Shown: positions 1 through 6,352 of the stretch, piece after piece
Numbering within the stretch: position 1 is the first letter of the stretch
Layout of the letters: each line of letters begins with the position of its first letter
Assembly (NCBI RefSeq): GCF_001983105.1
Contig: NZ_MOMC01000010.1
Span: 126,758-133,526 of the forward strand
DNA from: Pseudofrankia asymbiotica
Lineage (GTDB): Bacteria > Actinomycetota > Actinomycetes > Frankiales > Frankiaceae
Direction: 5' to 3'
Length of the DNA stretch: 6,769 nucleotides
The notes under the pieces: generated by a model
What the model was told of the DNA's origin: nothing
Seen by the model: only the letters and a program-made list of their open reading frames with translations
Databases searched by the model: none
Program-made: the position numbers and the translations under genes

Positions 1-353
1 TGGACGACCTCGTGCAGGTTCGGCGACGTCGGGATCCCGGTTCCGACGTCGAGGAACTGGTCGATGCCGGCGTGCTCGGCCAGGAAGCGGACGGACCGAT
101 GGAGGAAGGCCCGGTTCTGCTGGGCGTAGACCCGCAGGTGCGGGAAGACGGACAGCGCCTGCTCGGCCGCCTCGCGGTCCGCCGGATAGTTCGTCTTGCC
201 GTCCAGGTAGTAGTCGTACATCCGCGCGGAATGCGGGATCTCGATGTCCAGCTCGACCGGCTGGGCGCGCCGCGCCTCCGGCGGGACGGGGTCCGTCCGC
301 CATGCCTCAAGCGAGGTCTCGCTCGCCTCGCCCTGCGCGTCTGCCTGTGCCAC
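1..353 (-). CDS. S-adenosyl methyltransferase, DUF574/Methyltransf_19 family (5' part only)
   Basis: Reading the minus strand from a GTG at 353 gives 117 codons with no stop, running off the left edge, so only the N-terminal part is present. Landmarks in order: a variable polar N-terminus of about 35 residues, the block IPHSARMYDYYLDGKTNYPA, then AYAQ-type text ending in QNRAFLHRSVRFL, and the SAM-binding motif I FLDVGTGIPTSPN. This order is characteristic of the actinobacterial PF04672 family (about 270 residues), which is predicted to bind S-adenosylmethionine; the methyl acceptor is generally unknown. The GTG is preceded by GAGG seven bases upstream and no other in-frame start lies within about 100 bases upstream, so it is the best start. 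Methionine at SARM is too far in, because it would cut the conserved block. The gene is divergent from dps. Family assignment is firm; the start and substrate are inference. Confidence 0.88.
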   Translation of the reverse strand, partial: MAQADAQGEASETSLEAWRTDPVPPEARRAQPVELDIEIPHSARMYDYYLDGKTNYPADREAAEQALSVFPHLRVYAQQNRAFLHRSVRFLAEHAGIDQFLDVGTGIPTSPNLHEVV

Positions 354-580
354 GGGACGGCCTCGTCCTCTCGTCCAGCGGTGACCTCGGCACTGGCGCC
401 GTCGCGCCGCGCCACGACCCGATCGCCGTTCCCCACTTCTATCAGCACAGGCCCAAACCGCCGGATCCACCCCCGCGGCCGGGTGCCGGGATCAGCCGCC
501 GGGGCGCCAGGGGGCCGTAACGATCTGCTCGATGGGCATCCAGACAGGGACGCAACCGGCGTCGCGAGGAGAGGAGCACC
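354..580. promoter_or_regulatory. Divergent intergenic region between methyltransferase gene and dps
   Basis: This 227-bp stretch separates two divergently transcribed genes, so it should hold promoters for both. It includes a locally less GC-rich patch around 429-457. I see no convincing -35/-10 pair on either strand. TAACGA at 518-523 could be a -10 for dps, but it has no matching -35. Open frames crossing the region on both strands look like shadows of high-GC DNA, with no domain signal. Confidence 0.4.
566..576 (+). promoter_or_regulatory. Strong ribosome binding site of dps
   Basis: The purine run GAGGAGAGGAG contains two overlapping anti-16S matches. AGGAG lies 4 bases from the ATG at 581, and an upper AGGAG lies 9 bases away. 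It is by far the best Shine-Dalgarno in the window. It fixes the dps start and predicts high translation, as expected for an abundant stress protein. Confidence 0.75.
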
Positions 581-1048
581 ATGACCGCGATTCGCAGCCC
601 GCTAGCCGACGACGCGCGCACGGTGACCGGCGAGGCCCTCCAGGGCATGGTCGTCGACCTGATCGACCTCTCGCTGTTCGCGAAGCAGCTGCACTGGAAC
701 GTGACCGGCCGGACGTTCCGTTCGATCCACCGCCAGCTCGACCAGGCCGTCGACGTCGCCCGCCGCCACACCGACCTGGCGGCCGAGCGCGCCGTGGCCA
801 TCGGGGTGAACCCGGACGGCCAGGTGGGCACCGTCGCCCACCGCGGCCAGATCCACGGGGTCGAGTCCGGCTATGTCCAGGACGAGAAGGTCGTCCGGCT
901 GATGACCGACGTCCTGGCCGACGTCATCACCCGGACGCGCGGCCGGATGGACGCGACGGCGGAACCGGACCCGGTCACCCAGGACCTGATCATCGACGCG
1001 CTCAAGGAGCTGGAGATGCAGCACTGGATGTTCCAGGCGATGATCTGA
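581..1048 (+). CDS. dps: Dps-family ferritin-like DNA-protection / iron-storage protein
   Basis: The product has 155 residues, close to the usual length for Dps proteins, which assemble into 12-subunit cages that oxidise Fe(II) with peroxide and store the iron, limiting hydroxyl-radical damage. The ferroxidase ligand pattern is intact: H38 in KQLHWNVTG, H50 and D54 in the IHRQLD segment, and D65 and E69 in TDLAAER. The C-terminus ELEMQHWMFQAMI matches the last helix of the family. The protein lacks a long lysine/arginine-rich N- or C-terminal tail, the usual DNA-binding element, so it may be mainly an iron/peroxide-detoxifying form; that is inference. The start is fixed by a strong Shine-Dalgarno. 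The gene is co-directional with tspO 102 bp downstream, and its stop codon directly abuts a CCCAG repeat tract. Confidence 0.95.
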   Translation: MTAIRSPLADDARTVTGEALQGMVVDLIDLSLFAKQLHWNVTGRTFRSIHRQLDQAVDVARRHTDLAAERAVAIGVNPDGQVGTVAHRGQIHGVESGYVQDEKVVRLMTDVLADVITRTRGRMDATAEPDPVTQDLIIDALKELEMQHWMFQAMI

Positions 1049-1073
1049 CCCAGCCCAGCCCAGCCCAGCCCAG
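1049..1073 (+). repeat. Five tandem CCCAG pentamers immediately after the dps stop
   Basis: Five perfect head-to-tail copies of CCCAG begin at the base after the dps stop codon. The last copy forms the left arm of a short hairpin with the CTGGG that follows. A short perfect pentamer array like this is a candidate for slippage and copy-number variation. It is noncoding with respect to both dps and tspO. Confidence 0.9.
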
Positions 1074-1086
1074 CCCCGGCCTGGGC
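1068..1086 (+). terminator. Possible GC-only hairpin downstream of dps
   Basis: GCCCAG (1068-1073) pairs perfectly with CTGGGC (1081-1086) around a 7-base loop. There is no T-tract after it, so it is not a classical intrinsic terminator. High-GC actinobacteria do use hairpins without a U-run, and it could also act as a 3' stabiliser or attenuator between dps and tspO. Other arms in the preceding repeats could pair with the same CTGGG. Confidence 0.3.
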
Positions 1087-1150
1087 CCCGCCTCGGCGGC
1101 GGCCCCGGCGCCCCGGGGGATGCTCGGCGCCCGCCGGGTACCAGACTGGG

Positions 1151-1627
1151 ATGAACGGTCTGACCTTCGCGAGGACCAGCCTGGCCACGGCCGGCGCCGC
1201 CGCCCTCGGCGCGGCTGCCACGAGCCCCGATTCCGCCTGGTACCGGGCGCTGGACAAGCCCGCGTGGCAGCCGCCACCGGCGGCGTTCCCCGCCGTCTGG
1301 ACGCCGCTGTACGCCTCGATCGCGTTCGCGGCCGCCCGCGCGCTCGACGCCAGCTCCGGCGACCAGCGGCGCAGGCGGCGGCTGCTGCGCGTGTTCGCGG
1401 TTGACCTCGCCCTGAACGCCGGCTGGACGCCGCTGTTCTTCCGGGCCAGGCGCCCGCGCTGGGCGCTGGCCGAGATCGCGGCGCTGGACGCGGCCAACGC
1501 CGCGCTCCTGGCACGCGCCTGGCGAGCCGACCGGCTGGCCGGGGCGGCGCTGCTGCCGTACCTGGCCTGGACCGGTTTCGCCACCGCGCTCAACGCCGCG
1601 ATCGCCGCCCGCAACCCCGCACGCTGA
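1151..1627 (+). CDS. tspO: TspO/MBR (peripheral benzodiazepine receptor-like) membrane protein
   Basis: The product has 158 residues, the normal size for the TspO/MBR family of five-helix membrane proteins. These bind porphyrins and other tetrapyrroles, and in bacteria are tied to stress responses and tetrapyrrole handling. Family signatures are in order: WYRALDKPAWQPP (30-42) followed by F46, W50 and Y54; LNAGWTPLFF (88-97); and PYLAWTGFATALN (136-148), the ligand-pocket and last-helix region. Helices are roughly at 7-24, 44-64, 79-97, 104-122 and 128-152. An arginine run at 73-77 follows helix 2 and should lie on one membrane face. No other in-frame start lies within about 30 bases upstream of the ATG. 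Its Shine-Dalgarno is weak (CTGGG only), so translation may be low or may depend on upstream dps translation. The neighbouring dps suggests a shared stress context. Confidence 0.93.
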   Translation: MNGLTFARTSLATAGAAALGAAATSPDSAWYRALDKPAWQPPPAAFPAVWTPLYASIAFAAARALDASSGDQRRRRRLLRVFAVDLALNAGWTPLFFRARRPRWALAEIAALDAANAALLARAWRADRLAGAALLPYLAWTGFATALNAAIAARNPAR

Positions 1628-1843
1628 CGGGTCCGCCCGGGTTCGTACCTGGACGTAAGCCCGCGTGTGGGCCGGCGACACCCCTGCCCGACTTGACTGG
1701 CGCACTACCTATCATCCCAGTTGGCGCGAATGTGCTGGTGGTGGTGCATGTCGGATTAGTGGCCGCGAGACAGGCAGGGCGGGCGGGCATCAGATGGGTC
1801 GGACACGTGATCGGGGACGACGGGGCCGGCCCGTGAGGCGGCC
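1628..1843. promoter_or_regulatory. Leader and probable promoter region ahead of the GT-C-like gene
   Basis: This region of about 216 bp lies between tspO and the mini-ORF. It contains TTGACT (1693-1698) and TATCAT (1710-1715), which resemble -35 and -10 boxes but are only 11 bases apart, so they cannot be a standard pair. TATCAT alone could be a -10 with a poor CCCGAC at the right distance. GGCGC occurs twice as a direct repeat (1699-1703 and 1723-1727 area) flanking TATCAT. An open GTG frame from 1665 to 1847 has no recognisable protein character. Confidence 0.3.
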
Positions 1844-1879
1844 ATGACGGCCGGGTCAGGACGCGGCCTGCCGCGATGA
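1844..1879 (+). CDS. 11-codon mini-ORF (upstream ORF) overlapping the next gene's start
   Basis: ATG at 1844 opens a frame encoding MTAGSGRGLPR, ending in TGA at 1877-1879. The final ATGA means the stop overlaps the ATG of the 755-residue gene at 1876. GAGG at 1835-1838 lies five bases before the mini-ORF ATG, a usable Shine-Dalgarno. The downstream ATG has only AGGA at 1858-1861, 14 bases away and separated by a hairpin. This arrangement fits translational coupling. The peptide has no recognisable composition signal such as a run of regulatory codons, so it may act only by delivering ribosomes. There is no proof it is translated. Confidence 0.35.
   Translation: MTAGSGRGLPR
1862..1875 (+). 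promoter_or_regulatory. Hairpin directly abutting the start codon of the membrane protein gene
   Basis: CGCGG (1862-1866) and CCGCG (1871-1875) form a perfect five-bp all-GC stem with a CCTG loop ending at the base before the ATG at 1876. It separates the only Shine-Dalgarno-like AGGA from the start codon. A ribosome translating the 11-codon mini-ORF would open it. Short GC stems are common by chance at this base composition. Confidence 0.35.
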
Positions 1880-4143
1880 CCATCGACTCCTCCGCGCCCG
1901 AGACGGCCACCCGCAAGCCGGACATCCCGGCTCAGCCCGCACCGGTCGCCGCCCCGGAGCCGCGCACCGAACCGGCCCCGAGGGTCCCGGCGCGCCCCCG
2001 TGGGCTCCGGCCGCTCCACCGGCTCCGGCGGGTCCGGGTCAGCGCACCGGCCGCAGCGGTCCTGCTGCTGGCGCTCTGCTCCTTCGTCGGCAGCCTCCTC
2101 CTGCAGGCATTCCTCTACCCGCGTGGATCCGGGGACGCCGACGAGGCCGCATACGTCATGCAGGCGCGGATGCTGCTGCACGGGCGGCTCACCCTGGACG
2201 CGCGGGTGGTGGAGCCGTTCTTCCAGCCATGGCTGACCGGCATCCATGGCAACCACGTCTTCACCAAGTACCTGCCGGGCTGGCCCGCGCTGCTCGCCGT
2301 CTCCCAGGCGCTGTTCGGCACGATGACCGTCGCCCCCGCGGCGGTCGCCGCCTGCTGGGTCGTCGGCGCCTACCTGCTCGCGCGCGAGCTGTTCGACGAC
2401 GTCTGGACGGCCCTGGCGACCGCCGTGCTGCTGGCCCTGTCCCCGCTCGTCCTGCTGCACACCGCCCTTCCGCTCGCCTACGCCTGCGCCGCGGCCGTGC
2501 TCACGCTGGCCAGCGCCCTGCTGCTGCGCGGGGCCCGTACCGGATCGCGTCCCGCGCTGATCGGTGGCGGCGCGCTCGTCGGGTTCGCCCTGCTAAACCG
2601 GCCGTACGACGTGGTCCTGGTCGCGCTGCCCCTCCTGCTCTTCGTCGCGGTGCGGCAGCGGCGGGCGCCCCGGACCCTGGCCACCCGCTCGGCCTGGGCC
2701 GCCCTCGGCGCGGCACCGCTGGTCGCCGTCCTGCTGGCCTACTGCTGGTACGTGACGGGCTCGCCGCTGCGCCTGCCGCTGTCGGCCTCGGACCCGCTGG
2801 ACACGTTCGGCTTCGGCTCGCGGCGCATCCTGCCCACCGAGTCGAGCTTCCCGTTCACCCGTCACCTGGCCGAGGACGCGCTCCGGGACACCCTGAGCGC
2901 GGCGCCGAGCTGGTACTTCGGCGGGCTGGGCCTGATCGCCCTCGCGGTCGTCGGCATCCTGGCGCCGCGGCGGCGCGCGGAGCGCCTGCTGCTCCTCGCG
3001 ACGACCGGGGTGGTGCTGGCCGGCTACTTCTTCTGGTGGGGGTCGGCGTTCGCCGTGCCCGGCCTGCGCAACGGGCTCGGCCCGCACTACCACCTGGCCG
3101 GGTTCACCCCGGTGGTCATCCTCGCTGCCGCCGGCGCCCGGTGGCTGTGGACGCTGCTGCCGGCGCGACCGCACACGCCGCGGGCGGCGCACGCGGCCCG
3201 GCCGGTCCGCCGCGCGCGGGCCGCCCGGTTCGGCGGTGTCGTCCGGCCCACGGCGATGGCGCTCGCCGTGGCCGGGCTCGCGGCGCTCACGGTGCCGACC
3301 CTCCAGCCCAGGATCGACGTGCAGCACAGCGTCGACGCCGGCAACGACTTCCTGGACGCCCTTGTCCCGGACAACCTGCCCGGCCCCGCGCTGGTCGTCG
3401 TCACGCCGGGGGTGGCCAGCCGGTACACCCAGGTCCCGTACCACACGCTGCGCAACAGCCCGGGGCTCGACGGCCCGATCGTCTACGCGGCGGACATCGG
3501 GCCCGCCGTCGCCGCGCTGCCTGACCGGATGCCCGGCCGCGCGCTCTACCGGCTGCGACCGGACGAGCTCGTCGACGCGGACATCCCGGGCAGCTACCGG
3601 GGCTCGTTCATCCCGCTGCGCCGGGTCACCGGAAACCGGGTCGAGATCCGGGTGACCATCCGGCCGCCCGCGGGCGCCGCGGGTGGGCACACCTCCGTGC
3701 CCGCCGCTGGCCCTGGCGCTGGCGCCGGGGCCGGGGCCGGGTCGCGGATGTATGTCCGGCTGGGCAGTGAGGTCCGCTCCCTGGATCTCGCCGCGGTGCC
3801 CCCGGGCGGGAGCGCCGGAGCGGTCACCCACACCTTCGTCCTGACCGCCGCGGCGGCCGGCGGGCCGGACGAGATCGCCGCGGGCATCTCGTCGCCCGCC
3901 GAGCTCGTCGTCGGTTTCGCCGCTGGCCCCGACCCGGGGGCCGGTGCGTGGGAGGAACGGTTCCCACTGGTCCGGCGCGCGGCCGGCGATCTCTCCCTGC
4001 TCGCGCCCGGCCTCGGCTGGCGGCGCCTGGCAGGCGGTACGGCCAGCACGGCCAGCACGGCCGGAGGCAAGCCCGACGCCTGGCTCGCCGCGCGGATCCA
4101 GCCCGTCCTCGACGTCGCGCTGGCCGGCTCGGAAGGCCACTGA
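1876..4143 (+). CDS. Polytopic membrane protein, probable GT-C type glycosyltransferase
   Basis: The 755-residue product has a proline/alanine-rich cytoplasmic N-terminus (1-50), a first helix at about 57-80, and then a loop with GDADEAAY (86-93). An acidic motif here resembles the catalytic D/E of GT-C enzymes (ArnT/PMT-like), which use lipid-linked sugars at the outer membrane face. The same loop continues with FFQPW (115-119) and KYLPGWP (131-137). About ten further hydrophobic segments follow (roughly 138-292, 346-428 and 456-476). From about 480 to 755 the protein is non-hydrophobic and should be extracytoplasmic; it contains an alanine/glycine/proline stretch (609-623) and a small T-A-S repeat (722-728). 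Membrane topology is clear, but GT-C activity is inferred from fold pattern and motif placement, and donor and acceptor are unknown. The start overlaps the stop of a mini-ORF (ATGA). Alternatives are a non-catalytic relative or a polymer-assembly membrane protein. Confidence 0.8.
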   Translation: MTIDSSAPETATRKPDIPAQPAPVAAPEPRTEPAPRVPARPRGLRPLHRLRRVRVSAPAAAVLLLALCSFVGSLLLQAFLYPRGSGDADEAAYVMQARMLLHGRLTLDARVVEPFFQPWLTGIHGNHVFTKYLPGWPALLAVSQALFGTMTVAPAAVAACWVVGAYLLARELFDDVWTALATAVLLALSPLVLLHTALPLAYACAAAVLTLASALLLRGARTGSRPALIGGGALVGFALLNRPYDVVLVALPLLLFVAVRQRRAPRTLATRSAWAALGAAPLVAVLLAYCWYVTGSPLRLPLSASDPLDTFGFGSRRILPTESSFPFTRHLAEDALRDTLSAAPSWYFGGLGLIALAVVGILAPRRRAERLLLLATTGVVLAGYFFWWGSAFAVPGLRNGLGPHYHLAGFTPVVILAAAGARWLWTLLPARPHTPRAAHAARPVRRARAARFGGVVRPTAMALAVAGLAALTVPTLQPRIDVQHSVDAGNDFLDALVPDNLPGPALVVVTPGVASRYTQVPYHTLRNSPGLDGPIVYAADIGPAVAALPDRMPGRALYRLRPDELVDADIPGSYRGSFIPLRRVTGNRVEIRVTIRPPAGAAGGHTSVPAAGPGAGAGAGAGSRMYVRLGSEVRSLDLAAVPPGGSAGAVTHTFVLTAAAAGGPDEIAAGISSPAELVVGFAAGPDPGAGAWEERFPLVRRAAGDLSLLAPGLGWRRLAGGTASTASTAGGKPDAWLAARIQPVLDVALAGSEGH

Positions 4144-4455
4144 CGGCGAGGCGGGTCTGAAACAGGGGCAAATGCTGGCAGGGCCGCCCAGCCGTGCGCG
4201 AGAAGCGAAAGACCCTCAGAATCCGGGTTCCGGCGCGGGCTTCTCGCCGACGCTGGACGGGTGGACGGCAACCCTGACGTCATCAGCGTGCCACCAACTC
4301 AGCGGGGCGTTCCCAGCTCCGAGCGGGACGAGGAGACCAGCGGCCCTCCACCGGCGGGCCTTCCGGCGAGCGGCGCCGCGCTGCACGATCCCGTCCTGAC
4401 GTACGGAAAAGAGGACGAGGACGCCACCGGGGCGTGGACGAAGCACAAGAAGACG
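4144..4455. promoter_or_regulatory. Gap of about 310 bp before the ABC gene; structured, probably noncoding
   Basis: The ABC reading frame stays open back to a GTG at 4261, but the 65 extra codons have no domain, use many third-position A/T codons (CCA, ACT, GTT, CTT, GAT, GGA, AAA) unlike the gene body, and precede a better start. I therefore treat the stretch as leader. It holds a 9-bp inverted repeat (4198-4247), the 8-bp palindrome TGACGTCA (4275-4282) and a purine patch AAAAGAGGACGAGG (about 4407-4420). I see no clear -35/-10 pair. Confidence 0.45.
4198..4247. repeat. Perfect 9-bp inverted repeat with 32-base loop
   Basis: GCGAGAAGC (4198-4206) and GCTTCTCGC (4239-4247) are exact reverse complements. 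Inside the loop, GACCC (4211-4215) can pair with GGGTT (4225-4229), giving a second stem. The arms are less GC-rich than the surroundings, so chance is a weaker explanation than for a pure GC stem. It starts 54 bases after the membrane-protein stop. It could be a terminator, a transcript stabiliser, or a 5'-leader element of the ABC gene; no T-tract follows. Confidence 0.6.
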
Positions 4456-6351
4456 ATGGAGAGCACCGGCGTGCGCACCATGGCCAGGCGGCTGCCGGGC
4501 CTGCTCCGCCTGTCGTGGTCGCTCGCCTGGGAGGCGGACCGCGCCGGGCTGCTGGCCCTGGTCACCGTCCGGGTGGTGTCCGGGCTCGCGGAGGCGGCCG
4601 GCCTGCTCGCCGTGGCCGGCGCGCTCACCGAGCTGCTGCGCGAGGGCCCGACGCCGGACCGGATCCGCGAGGCGCTGCCGGCGCTGGCGCTGGTGGCCGC
4701 GGCCGGGGTCGTCCGCGTCGGGCTGACGCTGGTCGAACGCCTGCTGCGCAGCCGGTTCGGCCCGCGGATCGACCGGGTCTGCATGGTCCGGCTGCTCGAC
4801 GTCGCGACCCGCACCTCCGTGATGGCCTACGACGACCCGCGGTTCGTCGACGACCTCGACGCCGCCGAGCGTGGCGCCGCCGGCGGGCGCCAGCTCGTCG
4901 ACAACACCGCGGACGTGTTCACCTCGGCGGTGCGGATGGCGGCCGCGGGCGGCGTCCTGACCGTGCTGCACCCGCTGCTGCTGCCGCTGCTGGTCCTGTC
5001 GATCCTGCCGGACGGCTGGGCGACGGCGCGCTCGGCCCGGCTGGCGTACGCCTCCTGGCTAGGCACCATCCGCCAGGTCCGGCGGCAGTACATGCTGCGG
5101 TACCGCATGATCGACCGGGACTGCGCCGCCGAGATCCGCTCGTTCGGGCTTGGGGGCTTCCTGCTGGACGAGTACACGCTGCTCGCCCGCGGGTACGAGG
5201 CCGAGCAGCTGCGGGTCGGCCGCGGCCAGGTCCGGTACCGGCTGATCGGCGAGTCCGTGGCCGGGCTCGCCCTCGGCGCCGTCTACCTCACGCTCGTTCT
5301 GCTCCTCGACGCCGGCATCATGCCGCTCGCCGCGGCGGGTACCGCCGTCCTCGCGATCCGCAACGGGCGCGGCGCGCTGGGGACCGCGCTGACCAGCCTC
5401 ACCGAGGCCTACGAGAACTTCCTCTACTTCGGCGAGTACCGGGCCTGGATCGAGGAGGCGGCCCGCCGGATCCCCACCCGGCGGGCGGCGGCGGCACCGA
5501 CAAGCCCGGAGGTCATCCGCGTCGACGACGCCACCTACAGCTATCCGCACACGGGCACCGCGGCGCTGCGCGGTGTGTCCGTCGAACTGCGCAGGGGGCA
5601 GGTGGTCGCGTTCGTCGGCGCGAACGGCAGCGGCAAGTCCACGCTGGCGAAGGTCCTCGCCGGCCTGTACCTGCCGGACTCCGGCGCCGTGCGCTGGGAC
5701 GACGTCGACCTCGCCGGCGTCGACCCGGACAGCGTCCGGGAACGGGTCGGGCTGATCCCGCAGTCCTACACCCGCTGGCCCATGTCGGCCCGGCTGAACA
5801 TCGCTGTCGGCCGCGTCGGCCGGCTGGCGACCGACGGCCCCGACAGCGTCATCCCCGCCGCCCGGGCCACCGGCGCCGACGAGGTCATCGACGGGCTGCC
5901 GCACGGCTATGACACCTCGCTGGCCCGCCAGTACACCTCCGGCCACGATTTGTCCGGCGGCCAGTGGCAGCGGATCGCCTGTGCGCGCGCCGTCTACCGG
6001 GACGCGCCGTTCCTGATCGCCGACGAGCCCTCCGCGGCCCTCGACGCCCGCGCCGAGCAGACCCTCTTCAGCCTCATCCGGCGGCTCGGCCGGGACCGGA
6101 TCGTCCTGCTGATCACACACCGGCTCGCCAGCGTCCGGACAGCCGACCGCATCTACGTGCTCGACGAGGGCCTCGTCGTCGACGAGGGCGACCACGCCGA
6201 GCTGATGAGCCGCCCCGGCATCTACCGCGACCTGTTCACCCTCCAGGCCCGCCAGTTCGTCGACACTCCGGATTCGCCGCCGCCGCCGCCGTCACCGTCA
6301 CCGGCAGCCGAAACACCCGCCGAGCCAAGCCCGGCCCGAGGCGCGCGGTAG
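4456..6351 (+). CDS. ABC exporter half-transporter (membrane domain fused to ATPase)
   Basis: With the ATG at 4456 the product has 631 residues. The N-terminal half is a membrane domain with helices near 30-52, 73-95, 155-183 (possibly two) and 262-304, plus the loop AYDDPRFVDDLDAAERG (124-140) often seen in actinobacterial export ATPases. The ATPase domain starts near 350 with an aromatic A-loop YSYP (361-364). It is complete: Walker A GANGSGKST (388-396, K394), Q-loop Q436, signature LSGGQ (499-503), Walker B FLIADE (519-524, catalytic E524), D-loop SAALD, and switch H555. It should work as a homodimer, pumping a substrate outward; the substrate is not evident. No peptidase domain or neighbouring precursor-peptide gene is seen. 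The tail is proline-rich (about 606-630). The start is uncertain: AAGAAG precedes 4456, and ATG 4480 or GTG 4261 are alternatives. The last would add 65 poorly coding residues. Confidence 0.92.
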   Translation: MESTGVRTMARRLPGLLRLSWSLAWEADRAGLLALVTVRVVSGLAEAAGLLAVAGALTELLREGPTPDRIREALPALALVAAAGVVRVGLTLVERLLRSRFGPRIDRVCMVRLLDVATRTSVMAYDDPRFVDDLDAAERGAAGGRQLVDNTADVFTSAVRMAAAGGVLTVLHPLLLPLLVLSILPDGWATARSARLAYASWLGTIRQVRRQYMLRYRMIDRDCAAEIRSFGLGGFLLDEYTLLARGYEAEQLRVGRGQVRYRLIGESVAGLALGAVYLTLVLLLDAGIMPLAAAGTAVLAIRNGRGALGTALTSLTEAYENFLYFGEYRAWIEEAARRIPTRRAAAAPTSPEVIRVDDATYSYPHTGTAALRGVSVELRRGQVVAFVGANGSGKSTLAKVLAGLYLPDSGAVRWDDVDLAGVDPDSVRERVGLIPQSYTRWPMSARLNIAVGRVGRLATDGPDSVIPAARATGADEVIDGLPHGYDTSLARQYTSGHDLSGGQWQRIACARAVYRDAPFLIADEPSAALDARAEQTLFSLIRRLGRDRIVLLITHRLASVRTADRIYVLDEGLVVDEGDHAELMSRPGIYRDLFTLQARQFVDTPDSPPPPPSPSPAAETPAEPSPARGAR

Positions 6352-6352
6352 G

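Noticed and set aside
12..584. 190-codon plus-strand ORF covering the methyltransferase region
   Set aside because: The minus strand there carries the recognisable DUF574 methyltransferase sequence including motif I; the plus frame has no family signal.
1693..1715. TTGACT and TATCAT as a promoter pair for the membrane protein gene
   Set aside because: Each box looks good alone, but the spacer is only 11 bases; a standard sigma-70-type pair needs about 16-18. Kept only as a note in the leader region.
1665..1847. 60-codon GTG-started ORF upstream of the membrane protein gene
   Set aside because: No ribosome site, arginine/glycine-rich random-looking text and no domain. Its stop overlapping the mini-ORF ATG is probably coincidence.
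2593..4140. 515-codon antisense ORF across the membrane protein gene
   Set aside because: Its composition (R, G, A, P, D, E runs) is typical of a shadow frame opposite a GC-biased gene, and the plus-strand frame has clear membrane helices.
4275..4282. TGACGTCA palindrome as an operator
   Set aside because: An isolated 8-bp palindrome with no second copy or promoter beside it; too little to call a binding site.
4434..5912. Long plus-strand ORF in another frame within the ABC gene
   Set aside because: Arginine/alanine/glycine-rich shadow translation. The overlapping frame has all ABC ATPase motifs.
6281..6348. Proline-codon-rich repeat at the end of the ABC gene as a mobile or regulatory repeat
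   Set aside because: It is in frame and encodes an ordinary proline/serine-rich C-terminal tail.
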